From: Clostridia bacterium
GTDB taxonomy: Bacteria > Bacillota > Clostridia > Oscillospirales > CAG-272
Length of the DNA: 64,000 nucleotides
Direction: 5' to 3'
NCBI GenBank assembly: GCA_017472305.1
Contig: JAFUQP010000020.1
Location: 1-64,000 of the forward strand
Shown here: positions 8,906-18,227 of the stretch, one piece after another
How positions within the stretch are numbered: position 1 is the first letter of the stretch
Layout of the letters: each line of letters begins with the position of its first letter
Notes under the pieces: model-generated
What the model saw: only the letters and a program-made list of their open reading frames with translations
Database searches by the model: none
Told to the model about the DNA's origin: nothing
Program-made: the position numbers and the translations under genes

Positions 8906-8919
8906 TTTAGTCTACTAAA
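8906..8919. promoter_or_regulatory. Candidate YerC/HisR operator
   Basis: TTTAGT-CT-ACTAAA forms six-base inverted arms around two bases. It covers the last base of the -10 box and the expected +1 of the his operon, so a bound dimer would block initiation. ACTA/TAGT arms resemble the CTAG-type sites of TrpR-fold repressors. Assignment to YerC is inference. Confidence 0.5.
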
Positions 8920-8947
8920 TTATAATACTTATTTCCGCTAAAGTCAA
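8919..8947 (-). promoter_or_regulatory. Sigma-A promoter of the histidine operon
   Basis: On the minus strand, TTGACT (8942-8947), a 17-base spacer and a perfect TATAAT (8919-8924) precede yerC. No T-box or other long leader is visible in the short untranslated region. Confidence 0.85.
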
Positions 8948-8953
8948 TAGTAT

Positions 8954-10903
8954 TTATATTTTTCTTTTATACAAATAAAAAATTAGTGCAATTGTTGCGA
9001 CAGAGCCGCCGAAAATTGCGGCAATTACAGTCATTTTGACGGGATTTGCTTCGGTAGCGTTCCCTGCTTCTTTGTCATTTCCCGCCGTTTCCCCGTTGTT
9101 CTTCTCGGGGTCATTGCCGTTCTCCTCGGTATTTCCGTCACTCTCCTCATTATCCCCGAGGTTTTCTTCGGTTTTATCGCCGTCCTCCCTCGGCAGCTCA
9201 AAGCCGCATACAGTGCAGACACCGAGAGAGGAGAATTCGTGCTCGCCTCTTTCAATAATCGCTTCGGTGCAGCCTTGTGTGCAGGTCTTGTAGTGGCAGA
9301 CGGTATCATAGAGAAAGCCGTCGGTTGGGATATGACGGAGTCCGTCTGTCAGGGTGATTTGATAGCTCTCGGTGACGTCGGTGCCGTCCTGTGCCGTTAC
9401 CTTGACCGAGGAGAAGGTCACCGAGTGGCCGTCCTCAAGGAGCGTAACCGAAAGAGTGTCGCCATCGGCAAGGCTTCCGTCCTGCGTGTACGTCGGTATT
9501 TCGTTAGAATGTGCCCACTTGCCGTTTGCGGTAAGGCTAAGGGCGCGCGGCTCTATGCGGTAGGTAAGGTTAAGCTCACCGCAGAACTCCCCCACACCCA
9601 AAAGCTTAATCAAAACGTCGCCCGCCGAATACAAATCCTCGCTTCTCTCGCCGTCACGTAGGTAGGCTACGGTGTAATCGGTGCCCTCTGCGAGGGCTTT
9701 TTCTTTGTAGGTAAGGCTCGGCGGTGTAATGGCGCTCTGTGTTCCGTAGAGGTGAGAGAGCGGCGAGGCGAGGGTTGTACCTCTGAGGTCTACCGCAGCG
9801 AGGGTAACCGTAAATTCGGTTTCAATCCAGAAAATTTCCGAGCTGATTATGCAGCGGAAGCGGTTTTCTCCAACGGAAAGCTCGTCTTTTGTGACTGTGA
9901 GAGAGGCTGAGGTGCTTTCGCCTTGCTCCCAACGATAGGAGAGGGTGTCCTCGGCTTCTGCCGTGACGGAAAGTGTGACTGTGTCGGGGGCGAAGGGTGC
10001 TTCGTAGGTGAGGTCGGGTGTCCTGTCGGTAAGCCTGATTGGAGCGCTCAATACCTTAAAGCTTCCCTTAATCTTACCCTCGGGAAAAACCGCCCTTTCG
10101 GAGTACCAGAAATAGTCAAAGGGTCTGTATACTGCCTCACCGGGTTTTGTGAAGTCGGACGCCCTAACCTCGGAGCCGTCGGCTCTGTCTATAATCATAC
10201 CGCCAACCGAGCATTCCGAAAGTGTAACGCTACCGTTGGTTGAAAGCAGCGTGAAGTCGGAGCCTTTGACACCTGAAGGAATTCCAAAGTCGCCATAGAT
10301 AACCGAGCCTGATGCAAGCTCGGCGTTTTCTACGGTAAGGGCTCCTGTGCTGAAGACCGAATAGGAATCAACGCCCTGCGTAGAGGTGACCGAGGCGCCG
10401 CCCCTTACCGTGAGTGTGTTCCTATTAATTATTGCGTGGGTGCTTTCGGTAGACGAGTTGTTATAGGAAACATACTCGCCGCCGTCAAGAGTTAAAATGC
10501 CCTCGTTGTCAAATACCGTGCCGAGTGACTTTATTTTGCTCCCGTCAGCAGTACCGACGACTGTGAGGGTCGTATCGGCGCCGAGCGAGAGGAAGGGGGA
10601 CGCGTCGTCATACCTTAGCGAGAAGCCCGAGAGGTCGAGCTCAAACTTTCCAACATCAAAAGAGATAGCCTCGCCGCTATAGGTGACGTTAGCGGTGAGG
10701 CGCGCACGGCTCGGCACTCTTTCGCCGCCGTGCTTTGCAAAGAATAAAAGGTCCTCGGGAGTGGAGATTTCATACACTCCGTCACCGTCAACGGTGACTG
10801 CCTTTGCTTTAATTCCCAGAAAAGGGGCGGCAAAAAGAATAGCTATACCAAAGCCTAGTATTATTAAGCTGTAAAAGAGATTCTTCGGGCAAAGCGCCTT
10901 CAT
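8954..10903 (-). CDS. Secreted, membrane-anchored surface protein with beta-rich repeats and MBG-like domain
   Basis: A 649-residue protein with an N-terminal hydrophobic signal (about 9-33). Residues about 35-240 are short beta-strand turns of the kind seen in right-handed beta-helices (TLTVVGTADGS, GILTLDGGEY, NTLTVRGGASVT). An MBG-like stretch follows (LTYKEKALAEGTDYTVAYL). A cysteine motif of clostridial surface proteins comes next (CHYKTCTQGC, then CTVCGFE). The tail is an Asp/Glu/Asn-rich linker, one transmembrane helix (about 622-643) and the basic end KRKI. It is therefore probably exported and held by its C-terminal helix; there is no LPXTG. The ligand is unknown. It follows the his promoter region on the same strand. 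Confidence 0.75.
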   Translation of the reverse strand: MKALCPKNLFYSLIILGFGIAILFAAPFLGIKAKAVTVDGDGVYEISTPEDLLFFAKHGGERVPSRARLTANVTYSGEAISFDVGKFELDLSGFSLRYDDASPFLSLGADTTLTVVGTADGSKIKSLGTVFDNEGILTLDGGEYVSYNNSSTESTHAIINRNTLTVRGGASVTSTQGVDSYSVFSTGALTVENAELASGSVIYGDFGIPSGVKGSDFTLLSTNGSVTLSECSVGGMIIDRADGSEVRASDFTKPGEAVYRPFDYFWYSERAVFPEGKIKGSFKVLSAPIRLTDRTPDLTYEAPFAPDTVTLSVTAEAEDTLSYRWEQGESTSASLTVTKDELSVGENRFRCIISSEIFWIETEFTVTLAAVDLRGTTLASPLSHLYGTQSAITPPSLTYKEKALAEGTDYTVAYLRDGERSEDLYSAGDVLIKLLGVGEFCGELNLTYRIEPRALSLTANGKWAHSNEIPTYTQDGSLADGDTLSVTLLEDGHSVTFSSVKVTAQDGTDVTESYQITLTDGLRHIPTDGFLYDTVCHYKTCTQGCTEAIIERGEHEFSSLGVCTVCGFELPREDGDKTEENLGDNEESDGNTEENGNDPEKNNGETAGNDKEAGNATEANPVKMTVIAAIFGGSVATIALIFYLYKRKI

Positions 10904-10954
10904 ACTGTCGGTCCCCTTCGTGGATAATCTATGGATGTGCTTGAGAACGAAAAA

Positions 10955-11326
10955 TCAAATCGAGGCGATAACCTCAACCTCAACCAAGACTCCTCTAGGA
11001 AGGTTCTTAACCGCAACGCAGCTGCGGGCGGGCTTGCCTGTAAAATACCTTGCGTAAACCTCGTTGAAGGCGGCAAAGTCGGCAATATCGGCAAGGAAGC
11101 AGGTGGTTTTTATAGCCTTTTCAAAGGAAGAGCCTGCCGCCTCGAGGACTGCACCGAGGTTCTTCATAACCGCCTCGGTCTGAGCGGTAATGCCAACCGC
11201 ATCGACGTTACCCGTTTCGGGATTAATCGGAATTTGTCCCGAGGTGAAAACGGTATCGTTGTGAACTATAGCCTGCGAATACGGGCCTATTGCGGCAGGC
11301 GCCTTACTTGTTGTAATTTGCTTCAT
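10955..11326 (-). CDS. ridA: RidA family reactive intermediate (enamine/imine) deaminase
   Basis: Hydrolyses reactive 2-aminoacrylate and related enamines formed by PLP enzymes. At 123 residues it matches RidA length. The key arginine is R101 in KPARSCVAV, with E116 in VEVE near the C-terminus; the N-terminal APAAIGPYSQA is the family signature. A Shine-Dalgarno AGGA lies six bases before the ATG. It is transcribed away from secA with its neighbours. Confidence 0.93.
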   Translation of the reverse strand: MKQITTSKAPAAIGPYSQAIVHNDTVFTSGQIPINPETGNVDAVGITAQTEAVMKNLGAVLEAAGSSFEKAIKTTCFLADIADFAAFNEVYARYFTGKPARSCVAVKNLPRGVLVEVEVIASI

Positions 11327-11420
11327 AAAAAATCCTCATTTCATTATCGGTAGTTTGATTTTGACGGTCTGCAAATATTTCGGCCGTCAACAAAGTATCA
11401 AATATAAATATCAATATCGT

Positions 11421-11909
11421 TCAAAGATATCGGATATCAAAGGTATCGTATCTGCCAAAGGCAACGAGTGGTATAAATACTATAGGAAGGAAAATAGCGA
11501 GAAGCGCGTGATACCACCTCATATAGAATTTTCTTGTAAGCTTAACCGAAAAGACGGTATGCACAAGAAGTATAGGTAAAGCGAAAAGAGGCATAAACGC
11601 ATAGAAAAGCTCGGGTGAGGTGGGTGAGGTGAAGGCTAAAACGTCGAGCGCGATAAGCCCTATAGCCGAAACGGTATCCACGAAAAGCAGCGAGAAAATT
11701 CCGAGATAGCAGAAGATAGCGATTACTCTTACAAGCGGAATCGCGCCGAGAAGCGTGGGGATTTTGGTTTTTCTGAAAAGACAAATTCCTACAATTGTTG
11801 AAACAATATACAGTGCCGCACAAATTGCGGAAATGATTATGATATTCTCCCTTGCAAAATATGCAATCCTCTCGCCAAGCGGGCGAAGCTGTATTAAAAT
11901 ATAATCCAT
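11421..11909 (-). CDS. Small four-helix membrane protein of unknown function
   Basis: A 162-residue protein with four predicted transmembrane helices (about 22-46, 53-82, 100-122 and 133-152). Charged loops such as FRKTKIPTL separate the first two. A good ribosome site, GGAGCATTT, precedes the ATG. I do not recognise the family. The start falls 17 bases after the stop of the phosphatase gene, so the two are probably co-transcribed. Confidence 0.7.
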   Translation of the reverse strand: MDYILIQLRPLGERIAYFARENIIIISAICAALYIVSTIVGICLFRKTKIPTLLGAIPLVRVIAIFCYLGIFSLLFVDTVSAIGLIALDVLAFTSPTSPELFYAFMPLFALPILLVHTVFSVKLTRKFYMRWYHALLAIFLPIVFIPLVAFGRYDTFDIRYL

Positions 11910-11926
11910 AAATGCTCCAAGTCAAA

Positions 11927-12397
11927 TTAAAGTTTCAAGCTGTCGGCGTCACTGTCGTAGAGCGAGAGAATTGCGCGGCATCCTGCCTCGCAGTCGGCAT
12001 AGGTTCTGTCGAAGCTGCCGACGTACCACGGGTCGGCAACGTCACCGCCCTTGCCTGTAAGGTCAAGAAGCTTCAATATTTTACCATCGGGGTCGGAGCC
12101 GAAAATCCTGTGCATATTACGGATATTCGCTGAGTCCATACCGACAAAGTAATCGTATTTTTCATAGTCGGCGCGTGTAAGCTGAACCGCGTATTTTCCT
12201 TTCGGTGAAAGGCCGTGGCTGATAAGCTCGCGCTGTGCGGGTGGGTATACGGGGTTACCTATCTCCTCGGTGCTGGTGGCGCTTGAGGCTACGGTGATTT
12301 TTTCAGAGAGTGCGGCACGCTTTACCATATCCCTCATTATTATTTCTGCCATCGGGCTTCTGCATATATTGCCGTGGCAGACGAACATTATTTTCAT
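11927..12397 (-). CDS. Low-molecular-weight protein tyrosine phosphatase
   Basis: Cytosolic phosphatase of the LMW-PTP/ArsC fold. The P-loop CHGNICRS holds the nucleophile C7 and R13; the general acid D122 lies in ADPWYVG. Length 156 is typical. In Firmicutes such enzymes dephosphorylate tyrosine or arginine residues; the substrate cannot be told from sequence. The GGAGAAGTAA ribosome site is strong. The 247 bases upstream contain no supportable gene. Confidence 0.92.
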   Translation of the reverse strand: MKIMFVCHGNICRSPMAEIIMRDMVKRAALSEKITVASSATSTEEIGNPVYPPAQRELISHGLSPKGKYAVQLTRADYEKYDYFVGMDSANIRNMHRIFGSDPDGKILKLLDLTGKGGDVADPWYVGSFDRTYADCEAGCRAILSLYDSDADSLKL

Positions 12398-12644
12398 TTA
12401 CTTCTCCTTTGTCGGTAATAGCGAGAAATGACGTTTTCGGGTGTTTATCAAAGAAAATATTCCCAAAATACATAGAATTCCGGTATTTTCGGAGTTATAC
12501 TATTCCGTTATGTCCGCACAAAGCACATCCGATTCTCCTTTTAAAAAGCAGAGGCAGGCTTTGACAAAATCCATTGCGGGTGTTTTGGGAAAACTCGTTA
12601 TTCAAGTTTAAAAGAGGCTCGTTATGTAAGCCCGCGATAAGCTC

Positions 12645-13112
12645 TTATTCAAGCTCCTCAAAGCCGCCCTGTCTTAGCGCCTCGTATACGGCTACGGCAA
12701 CGGCGTTTGAGAGGTTAAGGCAACGGAGCGTTTTACGCATAGGTATACGCACAGCCCGCTCGGGGTTGCTCTCTATAAGCTCGCGGGGAAGCCCTGCCGT
12801 TTCCTTACCGAAAACGAGATAGCAGCCGTCGGGATAATCGACCTCTGCGTAATTCTTCTCTGCGTGAGCCGAGAAAAAATACAGCTCCGCCTCGGGGTTT
12901 CGCTCCATAAAATCGGCAAAATTCTCGTAGTAGGTTATCTCAAGCTTGTCCCAATAGTCAAGCCCTGCGCGCTTCAGGGTTCTGTCGGATATTTCAAAGC
13001 CAAACGGCTTTATCAGGTGGAGCGCCGCACCGGTTACGGCGGCGGTACGGGATATGTTCCCTGTGTTCTGCGGTATCTCGGGCTCGTAGAGCACGATATT
13101 TATTTTTTTCAT
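12645..13112 (-). CDS. trmL: tRNA (cytidine/uridine-34-2'-O)-methyltransferase
   Basis: SPOUT-class methyltransferase modifying the wobble base of some leucine tRNAs. Family motifs: EPEIPQNTGNISR at 10-22, VFGKETAGLP in the middle, and the C-terminal knot IPM...LNLSNAVAVAVYEALRQ that binds S-adenosylmethionine. Its 155 residues comprise only the catalytic domain, as in TrmL (YibK). It is divergent from secA. Confidence 0.94.
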   Translation of the reverse strand: MKKINIVLYEPEIPQNTGNISRTAAVTGAALHLIKPFGFEISDRTLKRAGLDYWDKLEITYYENFADFMERNPEAELYFFSAHAEKNYAEVDYPDGCYLVFGKETAGLPRELIESNPERAVRIPMRKTLRCLNLSNAVAVAVYEALRQGGFEELE

Positions 13113-13214
13113 AGCTTTCTCGTCCGATTTCAGTTAATAACAGTATTTTATCATATTCTTTCGGGAATTTCAATTATTTGTGCGGCTTTTTTCAAATTTA
13201 TTTACAAAAATCCC

Positions 13215-13243
13215 TTTATTTTTATTATTTTGTATGCTATAAT
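13215..13243 (+). promoter_or_regulatory. Promoter of the secA operon
   Basis: TATAAT at 13238-13243 is preceded by TGC, an extended -10 element; the -35 (TTTATT, 13215-13220) is weak, as expected for an extended -10 promoter. A gap of about 40 bases leads to the secA start. Confidence 0.6.
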
Positions 13244-13284
13244 ATAGAGGTTAAAATATTGTTGTATTCTGAAAGGATTTATAA

Positions 13285-16047
13285 ATGGGTATTTTCAAGA
13301 GGCTTTTCAAGAGCTACAGCGAAAAGCAGATAGATAGAATTGTCCCCGTGGTTGACGAGATTGAGGCGCTCGCAGACAGATTTGCCGAGATGAGCGACGC
13401 GGAGCTTCGCGCCTACACCGACAAGCTGAAGGGCGACCTCAAGGACGGCAAGACACTTGACGATATTCTCCCCGAGGCGTTCGCGCTCGTGAGAGAGGCA
13501 GACGACAGAGTGCTTGGCAAGAGACCCTTCCGCGTTCAGCTGATGGGCGGTATTCTTCTCCACCAGGGAAGAATTGCGGAAATGAAAACCGGTGAGGGTA
13601 AGACGCTCGTCGCTACCCTTCCCGCATACCTAAACGCGCTTGCAGGCAAGGGCGTTCATATCGTTACGGTCAACGATTACCTTGCAAAGCGTGACAGCGA
13701 CGAGATGGGCAGAGTTTACGGTTTCCTCGGACTTACGACGGGACTTATAGTTCACGGTCAGTCCTCGAAGGAAAAGCAGAAGGCTTACGCTGCCGATATT
13801 ACCTATGCGACAAACAACGAGCTTGGCTTCGACTACCTTCGTGACAATATGGTAGTTTACAAGGAAAGAATGGTGCAGAGAGGCCACGCCTTCGCGATAG
13901 TTGACGAGGTTGACTCAATTCTTATCGACGAGGCGAGAACTCCTCTTATCATTTCCGGTCAGGGCTCAAAGTCCACCGACCTTTACGCTCTTGCCGACAG
14001 GCTTGTGCGTACTATGAAGCGCCATGTTATCAAGGAGGTTGATGCAAAGCAGGACCTCGACGTATACGAGGAGGACTTCATAGTTGACGAGAAGGCGCGT
14101 ACGGCGGTGCTTACAAAGCACGGTATCGATAAGGCGGAGAAATTCTTCAACCTCGAAAACCTTTCAGACCCTCAGAACACGAGCATTTACCACCACGTCA
14201 ACACCGCAATAAAGGCGCACGGCGTTATGAAGGCGGACGTTGACTATATAGTCAAGGACGGAAACGTTATTATAGTTGACACCTTCACTGGACGTCTTAT
14301 GCCCGGCAGACGCTACAACGACGGACTGCACCAGGCTATAGAGGCAAAGGAGCACGTTAGCATTCAGCGCGAGTCGCGTACCATTGCTACAATAACCTTC
14401 CAGAACTACTTCCGTATGTATAAAAAGCTCTCGGGTATGACGGGTACTGCTCTAACAGAGGAGGACGAGTTCAGACAGATTTACGCGCTTGACGTCGTTG
14501 AGGTTCCGACCAACAAGCCTATGATAAGACTTGACAGAAACGACGTTGTATACAGAACCAAGCGCGGAAAGCTTAACGCTATAGTCAGCCAGATTAAGGA
14601 GTGCCACAAGAAGGGTCAGCCCGTGCTTGTAGGTACGGTTTCGATTGACAAGTCAGAGGAGCTTTCGCAAATCCTTAAGCGCTCGGGTGTTCCCCACACC
14701 GTACTTAACGCGAAGCACCACGAAAAGGAAGCTGAGATTGTCGCACAGGCGGGAAGCTTCGGCGCGGTTACCATTTCCACTAATATGGCAGGTCGAGGCA
14801 CCGATATTATGCTTGGCGGTAACCCCGAATATCTTGCAAAGCGCGAGATGCGTAAGATGGACTTTGACGAGGGGCTTATTGCTATGGCTACAAGCTCAGC
14901 ACCCACCGAGGACGAGGAAATTGCGCGCGCGAGAGAGGTATTTGCCGAGCTTCACGCAAAATACAAGGCTGAGATTGAGCCCGAGGCACAAAAGGTGCGC
15001 GAGGCGGGCGGTCTTTTCATTCTCGGTACAGAAAGACACGAGAGCAGACGTATTGACAACCAGCTCCGCGGTCGAAGCGGCCGTCAGGGCGACCCCGGTG
15101 AATCGCGCTTCTATCTCTCGCTCGAGGACGACCTTATGCGACTGTTCGGCTCTGACAGAGTTGCAGGACTTTGCGCAAGGCTCGGTCTTGACGAGAACAC
15201 GCCTATCGACGCTAAAATTCTCTCGGGCTCTATCGAGTCGGCGCAGAAGCGCATAGAGGACAACAACTTCAACAGAAGAAAGAACGTCCTCACCTACGAC
15301 GACGTTATGAACCAGCAGAGAAACGTTATATACGAGCAGCGCTCCGAGGTTCTTCTGAACGACAATATTCAGGAGAAGATTATCGGAATGATTACAAAGT
15401 CGGTCGAGGAAACCTTCGAATTCTGCTTCGGCGTTGATACGCCCGAGGACTGGAAGTTCGACGAATTCAGAAACCACTACCTCGGTCTTCTCGTGGACGA
15501 AAAGAACTTCGAGTATACTCCCGAGGAGCTTGCAGAAATCGACAAGGACGAGTGGCGCGAGAGCCTTATTTTCCGTGCGCTCGAGATTTACCGCTCGAAG
15601 GATGCACTCTTTGCCTCTAAAGAGGGTATGAGCGCTGACGCTATGCGCGAGGTTGAGAAGGTTATTCTTCTTCAGAACGTAGACAAGAAGTGGATGGACC
15701 ACCTCGAGGCTATGGACGAGCTGAAGGAGTATATCGGTCTTAACTCCTACGCGCAGAGAAACCCCGTTGCAATGTACCGACTTGAGGGTGCCGATATGTT
15801 CGACCAGATGGTTGACGACATCAAGGAGGATACCGTAAGGCAGATACTTGCGGTTGTTCCGAGAGAACAGGCGACCGAGAGAGTTCAGGTTGCAAAGCCG
15901 ACCTCCGAGGGATTCGCGGGCGATAAGAAAATCGTAAGAAAGCCCGTGACGAGCGTTAAAATCGGCAGAAACGAGCCCTGCCCCTGCGGCAGCGGCAAGA
16001 AATATAAGAAGTGCTGCGGAGCCTCCGACGCCGCGGCAAAGGAATAA
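13285..16047 (+). CDS. secA: Preprotein translocase ATPase SecA
   Basis: Motor of the Sec export pathway, driving unfolded preproteins through SecYEG. The 920-residue protein has a DEAD motor domain with Walker A MKTGEGKT at 100-107, Walker B DEVDSILIDEART, the conserved helicase segment TNMAGRGTD, QLRGRSGRQGDPG, and the two-helix finger region. The C-terminal SEC-C zinc motif CPCGSGKKYKKCC spans 899-911 and would bind SecB-like partners or phospholipid. The ATG follows GAAAGG. Three membrane protein genes and a redox fusion gene follow without an evident terminator. Confidence 0.98.
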   Translation: MGIFKRLFKSYSEKQIDRIVPVVDEIEALADRFAEMSDAELRAYTDKLKGDLKDGKTLDDILPEAFALVREADDRVLGKRPFRVQLMGGILLHQGRIAEMKTGEGKTLVATLPAYLNALAGKGVHIVTVNDYLAKRDSDEMGRVYGFLGLTTGLIVHGQSSKEKQKAYAADITYATNNELGFDYLRDNMVVYKERMVQRGHAFAIVDEVDSILIDEARTPLIISGQGSKSTDLYALADRLVRTMKRHVIKEVDAKQDLDVYEEDFIVDEKARTAVLTKHGIDKAEKFFNLENLSDPQNTSIYHHVNTAIKAHGVMKADVDYIVKDGNVIIVDTFTGRLMPGRRYNDGLHQAIEAKEHVSIQRESRTIATITFQNYFRMYKKLSGMTGTALTEEDEFRQIYALDVVEVPTNKPMIRLDRNDVVYRTKRGKLNAIVSQIKECHKKGQPVLVGTVSIDKSEELSQILKRSGVPHTVLNAKHHEKEAEIVAQAGSFGAVTISTNMAGRGTDIMLGGNPEYLAKREMRKMDFDEGLIAMATSSAPTEDEEIARAREVFAELHAKYKAEIEPEAQKVREAGGLFILGTERHESRRIDNQLRGRSGRQGDPGESRFYLSLEDDLMRLFGSDRVAGLCARLGLDENTPIDAKILSGSIESAQKRIEDNNFNRRKNVLTYDDVMNQQRNVIYEQRSEVLLNDNIQEKIIGMITKSVEETFEFCFGVDTPEDWKFDEFRNHYLGLLVDEKNFEYTPEELAEIDKDEWRESLIFRALEIYRSKDALFASKEGMSADAMREVEKVILLQNVDKKWMDHLEAMDELKEYIGLNSYAQRNPVAMYRLEGADMFDQMVDDIKEDTVRQILAVVPREQATERVQVAKPTSEGFAGDKKIVRKPVTSVKIGRNEPCPCGSGKKYKKCCGASDAAAKE

Positions 16048-16050
16048 AAG

Positions 16051-16767
16051 ATGGGCTTTGGCGTTCTTTTTATAGGATATTTCCTTCTACTGAATTTTGC
16101 AAACGCGGCGCTTACCGATGCAATAGCGGCGGCTCTGATTCTTTACGGTCTGTCCGCTCTTGCACCGATTAACCGCGAGTTCAGGCTATCCTCGAGGATT
16201 GCTATGGGATTTCTTGCAATCGGTGCCGTAGAGCTTGTGCTGATGCTTCTCGACAAGCTGTTCTTCATCGGCTCGCCCGACCTTCTTGTAACTGCCCTCG
16301 GTGCTCTTAAGTATCTTTCGGTCGGAGCCTTAAGCTTCTTTATGCTCCGCGGAATGAGAAGTGTATCACGCGAGGTAAGGCTTCTTCCTCTCTCCTACAA
16401 ATGCGAGCAGGTTGCAATACTCGTAATACCTATTTACGGAGTATTCGTGCTGCTTGAGGTGCTTGGATTGCTTTCCGTCTTTGATGCAAAAATTATGGCC
16501 ACGGTGGCGGCAATCTGCATCGTATGCTCGCTCGTCCTTACCGTTATGGTGCTCTACCTTATATACTCCTGCTATGCAAAAATCTGTATGCCAGGAGAGA
16601 GGCAGAACGCGAGCGAGGAGAAGAAGCCCTCTAAAATAGGCTTTGTAAACGCATTCCGCGCTCACGAGGAAGAAAAGAGGCGCGAATATGCCGAGTACAG
16701 GCTCGAAAAAATGCGCCGCAAAGCAGAAAAGAAAAAGGAAAAATCAAATAAAAATGGCAAAAAATAA
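16051..16767 (+). CDS. Membrane protein with charged C-terminal tail
   Basis: A 238-residue protein of about six transmembrane helices within residues 3-180. A 55-residue, highly charged tail follows (EEEKRREYAEYRLEKMRRKAE), probably a cytosolic coiled helix. It begins three bases after secA, using a ribosome site (AAGGA) inside the end of secA, and its end overlaps the next gene. It has the same overall helical-bundle pattern as the next protein, but I cannot show homology by eye. Function unknown. Confidence 0.75.
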   Translation: MGFGVLFIGYFLLLNFANAALTDAIAAALILYGLSALAPINREFRLSSRIAMGFLAIGAVELVLMLLDKLFFIGSPDLLVTALGALKYLSVGALSFFMLRGMRSVSREVRLLPLSYKCEQVAILVIPIYGVFVLLEVLGLLSVFDAKIMATVAAICIVCSLVLTVMVLYLIYSCYAKICMPGERQNASEEKKPSKIGFVNAFRAHEEEKRREYAEYRLEKMRRKAEKKKEKSNKNGKK

Positions 16768-18214
16768 AAAACGTGGCGTGGGGGCTTTAATTTTTGCGCT
16801 CGTGCTGCTTATAAATCCAAATATACATACGATTGATATACTTCCGGACTTCATCGCTTACTTTATCATTGCAAAGGCGCTCGGCTACGCGGCGGTACGC
16901 GCTCCCTATTTCGAAGAGGCGCGCGGAGCATTTCTTAAGCTTGGATTTCTCTCGCTTGCGAAGCTGCCGAGCTTTGTGATTATTACCTCGGTAAGGTCGG
17001 GAAATGTTTCGGACGGAGATATTTCGGCGCTTTTTGCGATTTCCTTCGCGGCAATTGAAATATGGCTCTCGGTGGTTGCAATAAGAAACCTCTTTGCGGC
17101 GTTCTACTACCTGGGTGAGAGAAGCGACGCGTCATCCCTCTTATCACCCTTCGCGGTTTCAAAAAGGGGACGGACTATGACACCCGAGGGACTCGAGAGC
17201 CTATCGGTCGCCTTTGCGGTTACGAAGTGCCTTGGATACCTTCTTCCCGAGCTACTTCTGCTCTCGAAGGCGGTGCTCGTAGGCTCAACACAGAAGGTGT
17301 TCAATCCCGCAAGGCTCTATCCTTACGCGCTGATACTTTCGCTTACCGTTGTTCTTATTTTCGGAATCATTTTCGCGAGAAGGTTTTCGCGCTACATAAG
17401 GGCGATTTTTGCCGAGGGAAAATTCAAAAGCTCGCTTGACCTTATGTGTGACGAGGATAAGCTCACACCTCTGAAAATGAAGCTGAAGGTCAGGGATATC
17501 AGATTTTCCTTAACGCTGATTATCCTTGCCGCGTTCCTTTCGGTTGACATAAGGTTTGAGAACCTTTATTCGGTAAACCTCTTGCCGAGAGTGCTCTTTG
17601 TGCTGCTTCTCTCTTACGGAGCTACCCGCATTTGTGCACACGTAGAAGGCGGAGTGCGCGCGGTTAAGATTTCCGGCTGCGCCGCAGCAATCCTTTCGCT
17701 TGTCGCGTGGGTTGCCGATACACTCTTCTTAACAGCTTACGGCTACGAGGGCATAGCCGCCTCGATGAGCGTGCGTATGCTTTATATCCCGATTACGGTG
17801 CTCTATTTTTCAGAGGCTATAGTCACTGTGCTTTTGCTTCTATCCGTCGCATCTCTTATGAAGCGGTTTATCCTTACTAACACAGGAATTTTGCCGACGA
17901 GCGACAGATATTCGATTGCCGACAGGGATTATCACCGTGTTTTGACAAGAAATATTTACATTTGGTTCGGTTTCGGCACGGCTTCGGCAGTATCGAAGGC
18001 ACTTGAATCGCTCTTCCGCGCGTTCTCGAGAACCAAGATTTCGGGAATTGTTGACGACTCCTCGTGGTTTGGCGAGGATGTTACGGGAATGCTCACGGTG
18101 GGGCTTGTTCCGTGGTTTGGTGTCGTTTTGTTCGCGCTTTCGGCGCTCTTTATAGGCTACACACTGTATTTATTCAGACTGCTTGGCGACGAGGCTGAGC
18201 TAAAATATATTTAA
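16754..18214 (+). CDS. Polytopic membrane protein of unknown function
   Basis: About 486 residues and ten to twelve predicted transmembrane helices. The N-terminus MAKNKKRGVGALIFALVLL contains the first helix, followed by NPNIHTIDILPDFIAYFII, a phrase found in a widespread uncharacterised Firmicute family. The frame is open from 16688, but the upstream residues overlap the previous gene and are highly basic; the ATG at 16754 gives a proper first helix and a 14-base overlap. Cytosolic loops are rich in Asp/Glu/Lys. No catalytic motif is seen. Tight linkage with its neighbours suggests a shared complex or pathway. Confidence 0.75.
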   Translation: MAKNKKRGVGALIFALVLLINPNIHTIDILPDFIAYFIIAKALGYAAVRAPYFEEARGAFLKLGFLSLAKLPSFVIITSVRSGNVSDGDISALFAISFAAIEIWLSVVAIRNLFAAFYYLGERSDASSLLSPFAVSKRGRTMTPEGLESLSVAFAVTKCLGYLLPELLLLSKAVLVGSTQKVFNPARLYPYALILSLTVVLIFGIIFARRFSRYIRAIFAEGKFKSSLDLMCDEDKLTPLKMKLKVRDIRFSLTLIILAAFLSVDIRFENLYSVNLLPRVLFVLLLSYGATRICAHVEGGVRAVKISGCAAAILSLVAWVADTLFLTAYGYEGIAASMSVRMLYIPITVLYFSEAIVTVLLLLSVASLMKRFILTNTGILPTSDRYSIADRDYHRVLTRNIYIWFGFGTASAVSKALESLFRAFSRTKISGIVDDSSWFGEDVTGMLTVGLVPWFGVVLFALSALFIGYTLYLFRLLGDEAELKYI

Positions 18215-18227
18215 CCTGGAGATTTTT

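Noticed and set aside
8856..8953. T-box leader for the his operon
   Set aside because: The leader is far too short and lacks the T-box sequence and specifier stem.
12398..12644. 247-base region between the LMW phosphatase and trmL with short open frames on both strands
   Set aside because: No frame has a ribosome site together with useful length or a recognised motif; it is treated as non-coding.
13140..13284. Possible riboswitch or secM-like leader before secA
   Set aside because: The transcribed leader is only about 40 bases and has no stem or arrest-peptide frame.
14616..15702. Long open frames antisense to secA
   Set aside because: They result from codon bias of the GC-balanced secA gene and have no ribosome site or conserved motif.
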